The position numbers were made by a program, and so were the translations under genes. Source: Paraburkholderia dilworthii (GTDB lineage: Bacteria; Pseudomonadota; Gammaproteobacteria; Burkholderiales; Burkholderiaceae). From it: a DNA stretch of 64,000 nt. Under the pieces are notes generated by a model. That model was not told the origin of the DNA and made no database searches. It saw only the letters and a program-made list of their open reading frames with translations. The DNA is taken from assembly GCF_000472525.1 (NCBI RefSeq), contig NZ_AWZT01000010.1:62001-126000 (forward strand). The letters run 5' to 3'. The first letter of the stretch is position 1, and every line of letters starts with the position of its first letter. Shown piece by piece: positions 27,494 through 38,045 of the stretch.

Positions 27494-28570
27494 TCACTTG
27501 CACAGCAGAAGCAGGCGCTCCTGGTTCGTGCAACTGCTGCGCGGCTTCTGCGTAACCTGTGCTGCCGCCGCCGCGTTGATGCCTGCGCTTCTGTTCGCAA
27601 GACAGGCGCGTAAATGCTTCTCCACCGGCGGGTAATATTTCCAGCCGCGCACGAGGCTCGGCAATTCGAGCTTGACCTGCTTCCACTTCGGATGCCCGTG
27701 CTCCTGCAGATTGTCGAAGTTCGCGCATAGCGAGTCGGCGAAATGATTCAGGTTGCCAACGGTATCGCGCAGACCGTAGTCGTATGTGACGAGGAAAGCC
27801 TTCACCGTCAGTGTCGGCACGTCTTCCTTCAGCCAGTTCGGATAGCTGCTTGCGCGGATCGTGGCCGGGAAATATGTCTGCTTGGCGCGAACCGTTTCAG
27901 GTGCCGCGGGCTCGGCTTTCAGTAGACGGACCTGTTGCAGCAGTTCCGGATTCATGTCGTTGAACAGTTTTGCCGGCTGGCCCACTACGATGATCGCGAC
28001 GTCCACTTTCTTCACGATTAATGCGGCGAGCGCGTCCTCGTTACTCAGATGCTGGATGTTCTGTTCCGGAATGGGCTGACCGAACATCAGGCGATACAGG
28101 GTAGTCGCCGATTGCGCGGTCCCGCTGCCGAGCAGGCCGACGCTGATGGTCTTGTCCCTGATGTCGCCCAAAGTCTTCAGCGGCGAGTCGGCGCGCACCA
28201 CAACGTTAATCTCTTCGTCGTAGAGGGGCATGATGAGGCGCAGCGGGCGGATCGTCGTTCCTGCGTCGGGGTTTCCCGAATTGGCCATGTCGAGGTAGGC
28301 CTGATACACGTCGGATTGGACTAGCGCGAGCTTTACGCCCGGCTCGAAGCGCATGCGCTGCACGTTCTCGGCCGAACCCTTGGACGCCGCCACCGCGAGA
28401 TCGATGCCCGCCGGCTGCGCGACCCATTTCGACAGGTCCTGGCCGATCTGGATGTACGTGCCCCGTTCCGGGCCGGTGACGATCTTGTAGTGCGCAGGTT
28501 CGGCACTGAGCAGCGAAGACGTCAGCAGCAGAATCGCTCCTAGCCACCCCGTCAGAAGTCTATTTAGCAT
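27494..28570 (-). CDS. TAXI-family TRAP transporter solute-binding protein
   Basis: Periplasmic binding protein of 358 aa with a signal peptide (LNRLLTGWLGAILLLTSSLLSAEPA). Family marks include YKIVTGPERGTYIQIGQDLS, SKGSAENVQRMR, LALVQSDVYQAYLD and the TISVGLLGSGTAQSATTLYRL region. TAXI proteins usually work with a fused DctQM permease, but none is adjacent. ATG at 28570 with AGGTG 6 nt upstream is preferred over the GTG three codons earlier. A C-terminal tail (NQERLLLLCK) follows a polyalanine stretch. It lies 57 bp downstream of the zinc-ribbon protein, probably in one operon. Confidence 0.86.
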   Translation of the reverse strand: MLNRLLTGWLGAILLLTSSLLSAEPAHYKIVTGPERGTYIQIGQDLSKWVAQPAGIDLAVAASKGSAENVQRMRFEPGVKLALVQSDVYQAYLDMANSGNPDAGTTIRPLRLIMPLYDEEINVVVRADSPLKTLGDIRDKTISVGLLGSGTAQSATTLYRLMFGQPIPEQNIQHLSNEDALAALIVKKVDVAIIVVGQPAKLFNDMNPELLQQVRLLKAEPAAPETVRAKQTYFPATIRASSYPNWLKEDVPTLTVKAFLVTYDYGLRDTVGNLNHFADSLCANFDNLQEHGHPKWKQVKLELPSLVRGWKYYPPVEKHLRACLANRSAGINAAAAAQVTQKPRSSCTNQERLLLLCK

Positions 28571-28627
28571 GGTCTGCACCTATCGGTCAGGTTGGCACAT
28601 TTTGGCTAATTAAATTCGGTATCCGAA

Positions 28628-29671
28628 TTATTTGCCGGGCGGCTGTGAAAGTGGCTTTGCGCTGGCAGTGGTCTGTGAAGTCAGCGGCGCCCAGCCGGTT
28701 TCCCGAATCACGCGCTCCAGAATCGTCTTGGCTGCGTCGTTGCCCGTGTCTAGCGCCAGCGCCTCGTTTGCATGCCCGCGTGCGCAGGGCCATGCTTGCT
28801 GATCGGCACACAACTGCGCTGCGAGCAACGCGGCGTCGCGGCGCGCCGTCAACGGCTTCAGTTCGACGGCGAGAGTCTGCGCGTCGCTGTTTTCCGGTTG
28901 CAGCAATTGCACTGCGCCGAGGGCCGCTTGCGCCGCGCTCAGATCGTTTGTGCGGAATGCGGTGCGGGCCGCCTGCAAGGCTTGCGCAGCATCGCGGAAT
29001 TGCGGCACGGCCGGTTTCGCGGAAGCCGCCGCTATCGGCACGGTCGCCGGTATCGTCTGTATGGCGTTTCGCATGCTGCCTGTACTGGTGGATGCGTCGG
29101 GCACCGCCGCGAGGCGCGAGGCGGGGGCTTCGTCGGGCGAGTATCGCGCGATGGTCCCCGTTGTCGTTCTGGCATCCTGAACAGTTTCTGCGGATGGCTT
29201 GCCGTTGCCATAACGGAAGTCACGGCTGTCGTTGAATAGTGCGTAACCGACATACGCCAGGCCCGCGGCGACAATGGCCGCGCTCGCGAGCAGCGCGTGG
29301 CGCACGCGGAGCCCGGTGCGATGCCTGAATTCGGCGGGATCGGCGAGAGGCAGCAGCGGCGTGTCGGGGGACAATAGCGACGAAGGCGACGCCTGAAGCG
29401 CGGCTGCGGGAGCGAGATTGAGGCCCGCATGCAGCGCGCCGCCAGGGAAGTCAGCCTCGTTGAGCGCCGGCGCGCCGAAGCCGTCGTGCAACGTCGACAT
29501 GCTCATCGTGCTCGCTCGACTATCGTGCAGCGTGCTACGCGCAGGTGGGTCCGCGTCGAGTGGATGAACCGCGCCGCAATACGGGCAATGGTCGAGTTGT
29601 CGGTAGAGGGCACCGCCACATCGTTTGCAGGGCGTCGGAAAATGATTACCGGCTAAGGTCTGAGTGGACAT
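28628..29671 (-). CDS. Zinc-ribbon membrane protein with tetratricopeptide-like C-terminus
   Basis: Protein of 347 aa, not assigned to a named family. The N-terminus has two CxxC knuckles, CKRCGG and CPYCG (residues about 15-35), forming a zinc ribbon. A single membrane helix is near the middle (HALLASAAIVAAGLAYVGYALF). The outer part contains alanine-rich helices that look like TPR units (AAQALQAARTAFRTNDLSAAQAALGAVQLLQPENSDAQ, in segments). AGGTGGAG precedes the ATG at 29671. It shares a transcript with the TAXI protein, which suggests a membrane-associated function linked to ligand sensing or secretion. Function unknown. Confidence 0.75.
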   Translation of the reverse strand: MSTQTLAGNHFPTPCKRCGGALYRQLDHCPYCGAVHPLDADPPARSTLHDSRASTMSMSTLHDGFGAPALNEADFPGGALHAGLNLAPAAALQASPSSLLSPDTPLLPLADPAEFRHRTGLRVRHALLASAAIVAAGLAYVGYALFNDSRDFRYGNGKPSAETVQDARTTTGTIARYSPDEAPASRLAAVPDASTSTGSMRNAIQTIPATVPIAAASAKPAVPQFRDAAQALQAARTAFRTNDLSAAQAALGAVQLLQPENSDAQTLAVELKPLTARRDAALLAAQLCADQQAWPCARGHANEALALDTGNDAAKTILERVIRETGWAPLTSQTTASAKPLSQPPGK

Positions 29672-30020
29672 GCTATGGCTCCACCTATGGAAAACAATGC
29701 CGTTACGGCATGCTCCTGATCGCGTTGAGGCGGTACGGTGTCCGCGGAAAGCACGATCTACATGCGCCAGAGAGTCCGGGCAGGCAAGGGAGGCTTGCAT
29801 GCCGTCGTTTTCAATATGTGGCGTTTCGAGGCGGACGTCAATGGACGATCGACCCTATGTTGTGTGCGCTACCGCACATTACCAGGTAGGACGAATGATC
29901 GTGTACATCAGGAGGACGAACGCGCGCGTTTATTTTTATGCTACGGCGCGCGTTCCACAGACGAATTTCAGGCGTGTGCAATCAGTGTTTCAATGAGACG
30001 CACGAGCAGATGCGACTGCA
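29672..30020. other. Intergenic, no gene seen
   Basis: 349 bp between the DHA2 exporter stop and the zinc-ribbon gene start. Base composition is lower in GC than the neighbours. It should contain the promoter of the zinc-ribbon/TAXI unit. Short frames here have no family resemblance, and I see no strong hairpin. Confidence 0.6.
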
Positions 30021-31620
<1,600 letters not shown>

Positions 31621-31633
31621 CGGAGATTAATAT

Positions 31634-32482
31634 ATGCGACATTCTGTCGCCCGTCAAACGAGTGCAATGGCAAGAATTCCGTCAGTTAATAAAAAGGTGA
31701 GCGGTGCGAAGGCTGTAGCCGGCAGGACGGCTGGCGCCACGCTGCGCAAAAGTGCTAAGCGCACGCCGATTGTTGCGGCGGACGTGGGCGTCGATCTCCC
31801 GCCGGACGTCCCCGAAAAAACGGCGTCGCGAGGCGGGGCCGGCAGACGTCCGGGTAGACCTGCCGGCGCTGTGCGCGGTTCGGAGCAGCGCGATCGTCTG
31901 CTCGAAGCGGCGCTCGTGCTGTTCGCCCGCCAGGGCATCGTCGATACGACGCTTGGCGAGATTGCGCGCGAAGCGGGCTTCACGCCGGCCATGATGCATT
32001 ACTACTTCAAGACGCGCGATCAACTGCTCGACGTGCTGATCGACGAACGCTTCGGCCCATTGCGTGCAAGTCTTGGCGTGCCGTTCCAGGAGCATGCCGA
32101 CGATCCTGTCGCCGCGATCACGCAGCTTGCGCAGCGCATGGTGCAGGCGGCGGTGGAGCGCCCGTGGTTTCCGTCGTTATGGGTGCGCGAAGTGATCAGC
32201 GACAGCGGTCTGCTGCGTCAGCGCATGCACGAGCGTTTCGGCGACGCGAACCAGAAGATCTCGCTTGACGCTATCGAGCGGTGGCAGAAGGAGGGGCGCC
32301 TGAATCCGGCACTCGAACCGTCGCTTTTATTCGTCACACTGCTCGGGCTGACGCTTTTGCCGCTGGCGACTTCGAAGCTCTGGCGCAACGATCCGCAACG
32401 GCGTCAGATTGGTGGCGAGGAGATTGCCCGCCACGCGGTCGCGGTCCTCGTGCAGGGAATTGGTCCGAAGAAAGGGCGCTGA
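31634..32482 (+). CDS. TetR-family transcriptional regulator
   Basis: Repressor of 282 aa. The first 85 residues are basic and low-complexity; the TetR helix-turn-helix then follows (RLLEAALVLFARQGIVDTTLGEIAREAGFTPAMMHYYFKTRDQLLDVLI, in segments, about residues 88-137). The rest is a helical ligand domain. CGGAG is 8 nt before the ATG. The long leader is unusual for TetR proteins. Divergent from the DHA2 exporter 41 bp away, so repression of that pump is likely. Confidence 0.85.
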   Translation: MRHSVARQTSAMARIPSVNKKVSGAKAVAGRTAGATLRKSAKRTPIVAADVGVDLPPDVPEKTASRGGAGRRPGRPAGAVRGSEQRDRLLEAALVLFARQGIVDTTLGEIAREAGFTPAMMHYYFKTRDQLLDVLIDERFGPLRASLGVPFQEHADDPVAAITQLAQRMVQAAVERPWFPSLWVREVISDSGLLRQRMHERFGDANQKISLDAIERWQKEGRLNPALEPSLLFVTLLGLTLLPLATSKLWRNDPQRRQIGGEEIARHAVAVLVQGIGPKKGR

Positions 32483-32819
32483 CGCGCGTATTCGACTTCG
32501 CTTTCCGTTACGCAATGCGCGGCACATAACGTGCTACCTCTGGAGATGAGTGCGAGCGTCGCGCAACGGGGCTGCCGGCGTCGCAAAAAGAAATGAATGC
32601 AGGAAAGACGAAAAGAAGCACGGCGGCAACGTACAGCAATTGGTTTGCGTCAGCCGTCGCGACAAATCGGGTGTCGGCCCCGGCTGCCGTTGAGATGATG
32701 CCGGGAGCCGTTTTTTCATTGGCGTGCAATTTTGGCGCGTTACCGTGCGCGCGTTGCATGGGGCATGTTTACAATCGTGCGCCTTTCTGCAACTCGGCAC
32801 ACGAATTCGAGTCGGAACC
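32483..32819. other. Intergenic, no gene seen
   Basis: 337 bp between the TetR stop and the response regulator start. Short frames on both strands lack codon bias and family resemblance. It should hold the response regulator promoter; no repeat or terminator with a T tract is evident. Confidence 0.55.
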
Positions 32820-33341
32820 ATGAACAGCAATATCGCGGCCGCGCAAACCGGCGGCAAGCAGCCCAACCAGCAGGGCGATACGTTGGCCAAGCATGACGGC
32901 CTAACCGGATTTATAGAGCAACAACACAAAATGAACGGAGCATTGAGACTCGATCAGGCCACGATCGTGCTCGTAGAAGACGACCCGGACAGCCGGGAAT
33001 CGCTGACCTTGTTGCTGGAAGCGGAAGGGGCAAACGTCGTTGCAGTGGCGGATGCGGAAGAGGGTGTTGAAGCGGCCGTTCGGCTGCTGCCGGACGCGGT
33101 GGTATGCGATCTCGAACTGCCCGCTATGGACGGCTTCTATCTGATCCAGCGGCTGCGCGATCACGAGATTCGCGGCGATCACGCGCCTTCTGTGGCGGTG
33201 GCGCTAACGGGGCATACAGACGACGCCTACCGCCTGCGAAGTATCGGCGAAGGCTTCCAGCATTTCATGACCAAACCGGCCTTGCCGGAAGATCTTGTGA
33301 CTCTGCTGCACGACGCCATCGGCGCACGCGCGGCGCGTTGA
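32820..33341 (+). CDS. Single-domain response regulator (CheY-like receiver)
   Basis: Protein of 173 aa. About 55 N-terminal residues are polar and poorly conserved in look; a receiver domain follows. Visible are the acidic pocket VLVEDDPDSRES, the phosphoacceptor aspartate in VVCDLELPAMDGF, the switch threonine in VALTGHT and the lysine in MTKPALPE. No output domain and no kinase gene is adjacent; it would pass phosphate to a distant partner. The start at 32820 gives a reasonable leader, but the later ATG of MNGALRL at 32931 is possible. Confidence 0.85.
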   Translation: MNSNIAAAQTGGKQPNQQGDTLAKHDGLTGFIEQQHKMNGALRLDQATIVLVEDDPDSRESLTLLLEAEGANVVAVADAEEGVEAAVRLLPDAVVCDLELPAMDGFYLIQRLRDHEIRGDHAPSVAVALTGHTDDAYRLRSIGEGFQHFMTKPALPEDLVTLLHDAIGARAAR

Positions 33342-33402
33342 GCGGGTCACGCTGCGGCGCGAAGCATGTAGGGCTGTGCGCCGCAGCTACCCGAAATCGT
33401 CG

Positions 33403-34020
33403 TTATTTTGCGGCGACAGGCGCCGTCGATCCCGTCTTTGCGGCAGCCGCGCCGGCTGCTTCAGCCGCCTGACACGCGGAACACAATCCCTTCAGTTCGA
33501 TTTCGTCGCTTGCGATCCGGTAGCCCGCGTCTTCGATTTGCGCGACGAGCGCCTGGCGCAGCTTCGGCTGATGCAGTTCGGTGACATTCCCGCATTGCTG
33601 GCAGACCACCAGGATGCCGTGCTGGCATTGCGTCAGATCGTGGCAGACCGTGAATGCATTGATCGATTCGATCCGATGCACGAGTCCCGCCGACAGCAAA
33701 AAGTCTAGCGCGCGGTAAACCGTGGGCGGCGCGGAGCCCGGATGAATCTGGCGCATGTCGTCGAGCAGCGAATACGCCTTGGTGGCGCGCCCCGAATTCA
33801 GCAGCAATTCGAGCACTTTGCGGCGGATCGGCGTGAGTTTTTCGCCGCGTTCGCGGCAATATTCCTCCGCGAGCGCCAGTGCGGCTTCGGGCGAGTCGCC
33901 GTGCGTATGACCCGGCGCGTGACCATGAGCCTGAGCATCTGCGGAAGCGGCGACCTTGTCCGTTTTCCGGGGACTGGCTGAGTGTGCGGCGTTAGCGGCG
34001 GCGGGCTTGGCGTTCTTCAT
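33403..34020 (-). CDS. zur: Fur-family regulator, Zur-like, with His-rich leader
   Basis: Metal-responsive repressor of 205 aa. The winged helix shows RERGEKLTPIRRKVLELLL and APPTVYRALDFLLSAGLVHRIES. The structural zinc site is given by two CxxC pairs, CQQCG and CSAC. The HDLTQCQHGILVVCQQC stretch is that of Zur rather than Fur. The first 55 residues precede the family core and include HGHAPGHTHGD, a likely metal-binding sequence. The C-terminus is Ala-rich. Zinc as the effector is an inference from the Cys pattern; no znuABC genes are in the window. Confidence 0.83.
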   Translation of the reverse strand: MKNAKPAAANAAHSASPRKTDKVAASADAQAHGHAPGHTHGDSPEAALALAEEYCRERGEKLTPIRRKVLELLLNSGRATKAYSLLDDMRQIHPGSAPPTVYRALDFLLSAGLVHRIESINAFTVCHDLTQCQHGILVVCQQCGNVTELHQPKLRQALVAQIEDAGYRIASDEIELKGLCSACQAAEAAGAAAAKTGSTAPVAAK

Positions 34021-34258
34021 GCGTCGATTATAAAGGCCAACGGAGGCTAATGCCTGTGGCTGCGGCGGCTGGCCTTGCAGCGGCGTGGCGCGGTTATGCC
34101 AGGCAACGGCGGCCGATTCCCAAACGCTCCGCGCGCGCCCCGGCCTTGCACTTTCGAGCGGAAAAGGCACGGAACTCGTGTCTTGCAAGGTGCCTGCCGT
34201 CTACCAGCTACGCGAGATCGAGGATCAAAGCCTGGGTCCCACCTCTGGCCGCGCTACT

Positions 34259-34885
34259 TCACGTCAGCGGAAAGTCGACGTATTTCTTGAACCCCGGGCG
34301 TGTTGCGATGCGCGAATACCAGCGCTCAAGGTTCGGTAGCGGCGGCCGCTCGATACCGTCGATGCCGAACCAGCGTTTCGCGTACGCGCCGATCACGATA
34401 TCGGCCAGCGTGAACTTGTCGCTTTCAAGGAAAAAGCGCCCTTGGAGATGCGTGTCCACGAGGTGCCACAGCGCGGTGACGTCGCGAATGTCGTCGGCGA
34501 GTCGTGCCGGGTCGCGCTGTTCGGGCGGCGTGCGCACGAGCGCCCAGAACACCGGCCGCTCGGCCGGTTGCAGCGTGGACAGCGACCAGTCCAGCCAGCG
34601 GTCGACGCTCGCACGCAGCCGCGGTTCGGCCGGATACAGCGAACTGCCCATGCCATATTGCAGCGCTAGATAGCGCAGGATCGAGTTCGATTCCCACAAT
34701 ACGAAGTCGTCGTCGACCAGCGTGGGAATCTTGCCGGTCGGGTTCATGGAAAGATACGCGGGTTCGTTGTTGCGGCCGAATTGCATGCCCGCGTCGATGC
34801 GCTCGTAGGGCAGCACCAGTTCATCGCAGCACCACAAGACTTTTTGCACGTTGACTGAATTCGTGCGTCCCCAGATCGTGATCAT
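34259..34885 (-). CDS. Glutathione S-transferase
   Basis: GST of 208 aa. The thioredoxin-like N-terminal domain includes the start IWGRTNSVNVQKVLW, the cis-proline NPTGKIPTLV and the glutathione-carboxylate motif LWESNSILRYL. The helical C-terminal domain has FFLESDKFTLADIVIGAYAKRWF. Ser10 of TNSVNV is a likely catalytic residue. It could detoxify electrophiles. Stands alone on its strand. Confidence 0.92.
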   Translation of the reverse strand: MITIWGRTNSVNVQKVLWCCDELVLPYERIDAGMQFGRNNEPAYLSMNPTGKIPTLVDDDFVLWESNSILRYLALQYGMGSSLYPAEPRLRASVDRWLDWSLSTLQPAERPVFWALVRTPPEQRDPARLADDIRDVTALWHLVDTHLQGRFFLESDKFTLADIVIGAYAKRWFGIDGIERPPLPNLERWYSRIATRPGFKKYVDFPLT

Positions 34886-35137
34886 CCGGTTAATCCTTTT
34901 TTATCGACAGTTGGCAAGCCGCGCCTCGCACGCGGCGTTCAACCAGTAACGATACACGATGCGGGCCTGTTTGGATGCGTGCGCAGCGGCCTGCGTAGCG
35001 GCACGCGTACTGGCGCGGGCGTCGGCGTGCGTACCAGCGCGAGCGTCGGCGCGGGGCGCACCCACAACGAAACACCAGCGCGCCTGCCGCCCATGCGTTG
35101 CGTACAATGAGCGCACCGAAATACGACGAGGCACCGC
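34886..35137. other. GC-rich intergenic with short GCG-type repetition
   Basis: Between the GST and the helicase start. From about 34980 to 35060 the sequence is built of variants of GCGTGCG, GCGCGGGCGTCGGCG and GCGCGAGCGTCGGCG. No coding frame is convincing. Confidence 0.5.
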
Positions 35138-36841
35138 ATGGCCCGCATTGTCCCCGACGACTGGAAGAGCCTCGCTGCCACCGGCGCGGCGGCGCGCGAG
35201 CGGGAAACGCTCGCATTGCTGGAACAGGCGCTCCCCGAAACCTACACCGTCTATCACGGCGTGCACTGGACGCGGCTCAACCAGAACTTCTCGGTATTCG
35301 GCGAGGCCGATTTCGTGATCGTCAGTCCGGCGGGGCGCGTGATGATCGTCGAACAGAAAACCGGCTTCCTGCGCGAAACGCCGAAGGGGCTCGTCAAGGT
35401 TTATCTGCAGACCGAGCGCAATGTGGCGATCGCCCTCGCACACACCATCGAAGGGTTGCACCGGCGCTTTACCGCCGCGTTCGGCGCGGGCACGTACTTC
35501 ATCGAGGAACTGCTGTATTGCCCCGACCATATCGTGAAGGACGCCGCGATTGCCGGCGTGAATCCCGCGCGAATCGTCGACGCGACCCGCCGCGACCGGC
35601 TCGCCGCGGTGATTCGCGAAGCGTTGCCGGCCGACGAGCCGCGCCTTCCGTGCGCGTCGAAAATCCATCACTTCCTCGCCGATGAACTCGCGCTCACGCC
35701 CGACGCGAGCGCGCTCGTCGGCCAGGCGGGGACGCTCGTCACGCGGCTCGCGGGCGGCCTTGCGACCTGGGCGCGGCGGCTCGAATTCTCGCCGTTCCGT
35801 CTGCGCGTGATCGCCACGGCCGGCTCGGGCAAGACGCAACTCGCGGTGCAGGTGATGAAAGACGCGGTGGCGCGCGGCCAGCGCCCGCTGTATGTGTGCT
35901 TCAACCGGCCGTTAGCCGACCATATCGCACGCGTGGCACCGCCCGAGGCGAAGGTGGCGAACTATCATCAACTGTGCGACTGGATTGCGCGCGACGCGGG
36001 CCGCAAGCCCGATTTCCAGTCCGGTCAGGTGTTCGATCAGCTCGAATCGATGTTCGCCGAAACGCCTATCGACACGCACTGGCAATTCGACGTGCTGATC
36101 GTCGACGAAGGCCAGGATTTTCAGGAGCCGTGGGTCGCCGCGCTCGAACGCCTGCTGCGCCCCGGCGGCGCGTGGTGGTGGCTCGAAGATCCGTTGCAGA
36201 ATCTGTACATGCGCGAACCGGTCGCGCTGCCCGGCTGGACCACGTTGAAGGAAACCACCAACTATCGCAGCCCGCGCGACATTCTCGATTATGTGCGCGA
36301 CGTAGTCGGCTCCGCGGTGCCAGTGGCGGCGACCCTCGCCTCGGGCAGCCCGTTCGACGGCTCCGACATTTCTCTGTCTGTCTACGACGAAGCGAACGCC
36401 GCGGAGGGCAGCATCGACGCCACCAAGCGCGCCATCACGCAGGCGTTGTCACTTGGCTTTCGCAAGCAGGACATCGTGGTGCTGTCGTTTCGCGGACGCG
36501 AAGGTTCCGCGATGACCGCGCAGGATCATCTCGGCCCGCATCGGTTGCGCTGCTTCACCGGCAAATACGATCTGTTTGGCAATCCGGAATATCGTGACGG
36601 CGACGTTCTGTTCGAATCGATCTACCGTTTCAAGGGGCAGGCGGCGCCCTGCGTGATTCTCACCGAGGTCGATTTCGATGCATTCGACGAGCGCATCGCG
36701 CGCAAGCTGTTCGTCGGCGCGACCCGCGCGACGATGAAGCTGATCATCGTCGCTTCGCAGCGCGCCGCGCAGCATCTGCATCTGCGCGACGGCAAGGAGA
36801 GCACGGACAGGAAAGAGACTAAGGAAGCGCGCGAAGCGTGA
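35138..36841 (+). CDS. NERD nuclease-related domain fused to a UvrD-like helicase
   Basis: Protein of 567 aa. The N-terminal NERD domain (about residues 20-140) shows the PD-(D/E)xK pattern: Asp58 in GEADFVIV and Glu72-x-Lys74 in IVEQKTG. An SF1 helicase core follows with Walker A TAGSGKTQ (residues 227-234), Walker B DEGQD (323-327), LKETTNYRSP and a motif VI FVGATRATMKLIIV. Together this predicts DNA cleavage and unwinding. Such fusions are seen in DNA repair and in anti-phage contexts, but the role is not established here. Divergent from the GST and convergent with the PRTase-HAD gene. The C-terminus is charged (TDRKETKEAREA). Confidence 0.84.
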   Translation: MARIVPDDWKSLAATGAAARERETLALLEQALPETYTVYHGVHWTRLNQNFSVFGEADFVIVSPAGRVMIVEQKTGFLRETPKGLVKVYLQTERNVAIALAHTIEGLHRRFTAAFGAGTYFIEELLYCPDHIVKDAAIAGVNPARIVDATRRDRLAAVIREALPADEPRLPCASKIHHFLADELALTPDASALVGQAGTLVTRLAGGLATWARRLEFSPFRLRVIATAGSGKTQLAVQVMKDAVARGQRPLYVCFNRPLADHIARVAPPEAKVANYHQLCDWIARDAGRKPDFQSGQVFDQLESMFAETPIDTHWQFDVLIVDEGQDFQEPWVAALERLLRPGGAWWWLEDPLQNLYMREPVALPGWTTLKETTNYRSPRDILDYVRDVVGSAVPVAATLASGSPFDGSDISLSVYDEANAAEGSIDATKRAITQALSLGFRKQDIVVLSFRGREGSAMTAQDHLGPHRLRCFTGKYDLFGNPEYRDGDVLFESIYRFKGQAAPCVILTEVDFDAFDERIARKLFVGATRATMKLIIVASQRAAQHLHLRDGKESTDRKETKEAREA

Positions 36842-36854
36842 CGCGCGCTCATGG

Positions 36855-37808
36855 TCACTCCGACACCCACGCGCGCGCGCCGACCAGCATGCCGGCGCGC
36901 GTATGCGCGTCCCACCAGATCACGCGCAGCAGCGGCGCCTGCTGTGCGATCAGCAAGGCCTGCACCGGATCGCTTTCGACGAAATGCGTGACGCCGCCCG
37001 CGAGCGCCGCAGCCGCCTTGTGAGCGGCCGCGCCGGCCGGGCTTTCGTCGTGCGTGCCGGGTGTGCGCATCACCAGTTGCATATGGCCGAAGCCATGCCG
37101 TTCGAGCCACGCCTGCGTACGCGCGCGGTCCATTTCCGGACGACCTGTAATGATCGTGCGAACTCGTTGCAGGTCGATGCCCGGCAGCACTTCGAACGGC
37201 AGCAGTGCATCGCGTTCGAGCAGCGCGGCGGCGAGATCCTCGTCGTAGCGCGCTAGCGGCACGTCAGGCAGCAGAATGCCGTCGAGGTCGATTGCATAGG
37301 TCGCGTAGTGGTGGTCGTCCGCCATCGCGGGCGCGGCGCCGGCTTCCACGCGCGCCCAGTCGTCGCGATAACGCTGCGTGTAAGCCTGACGCTCCCACGG
37401 AAAGAGCGCGAAGTAGCCACGCGCGTCGATTGCATAGTCGGGCTGCGTGCGGCTCAGATCGTCGACGGCGCCGGTCAGCGTCTTCACATCGAGGCCATGC
37501 TGCTGAAGGAACGCGATGCAATCGACGAGCGTAAAGCCGCGGCCCGCAATGTCCTCGCACAGCAGAACCTTCGAGCCGGCGGGCGGGACAGGCAGCGTCG
37601 AGTCCCACGCGACCTTGCGCGATGCGCGGTCATAGCGCAGAAACGCAACGGGTGCGCCGGCCGAGTGTGAAACCATCAGCGCGAGCGGCGCACCGCCGCG
37701 CAGAATGCCGATTGCCATCGCAAAACCTTCGGCGAGCAACGCGGGTTGCAGCGATTCGATCCAGTGATCGAGTTGCTCATAGGTGAGGGGCAAAACCGGC
37801 TTGTTCAT
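36855..37808 (-). CDS. Phosphoribosyltransferase-like domain fused to a HAD-like domain
   Basis: Protein of 317 aa. The N-terminal half is a type I phosphoribosyltransferase: AIGILRGGAPLA, and a PRPP loop VLLCEDIAGRGFTLVDC at residues 81-97. After a linker a HAD-like hydrolase starts at TYAIDLDGILLPDV (Asp174 and Asp176, motif I) and has IITGRPEMDRARTQ (motif II, Thr221). The proposed activities are base-ribose transfer or salvage coupled to dephosphorylation, but the substrate is unknown. ATG at 37808 is chosen because the longer frame reads into a non-conserved leader. It converges on the NERD-helicase gene with 13 bp between them. Not a textbook pair. Confidence 0.75.
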   Translation of the reverse strand: MNKPVLPLTYEQLDHWIESLQPALLAEGFAMAIGILRGGAPLALMVSHSAGAPVAFLRYDRASRKVAWDSTLPVPPAGSKVLLCEDIAGRGFTLVDCIAFLQQHGLDVKTLTGAVDDLSRTQPDYAIDARGYFALFPWERQAYTQRYRDDWARVEAGAAPAMADDHHYATYAIDLDGILLPDVPLARYDEDLAAALLERDALLPFEVLPGIDLQRVRTIITGRPEMDRARTQAWLERHGFGHMQLVMRTPGTHDESPAGAAAHKAAAALAGGVTHFVESDPVQALLIAQQAPLLRVIWWDAHTRAGMLVGARAWVSE

Positions 37809-38045
37809 AACGCTCGTTGAGTCGCGTAACGCGTGTGGGAAGACCGCCGCCTGAAGCGCGAGGCGCGTTGGCAAATAGTGTGGCGGTGGGCCTTCGTCTT
37901 TTCGTGCAAAGAATTTTGACGATATTATGCATGCCGTTCAACGATCGCGCGTCGGGGTGGCGCGTGTTACGGCAAACGCGGGGCAATGCGTTCCGCAAAG
38001 GCGGCGGCGTCCGCAAGAAAAAACAGACCACGGATAAAAAAGCAG

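Noticed and set aside
34901..35839. A leftward frame ending in an Ala/Arg/Thr-rich repeat near the helicase start
   Set aside because: It lies antisense to the NERD domain, which has the expected nuclease motif. The repeat part is GC-rich low-complexity DNA.
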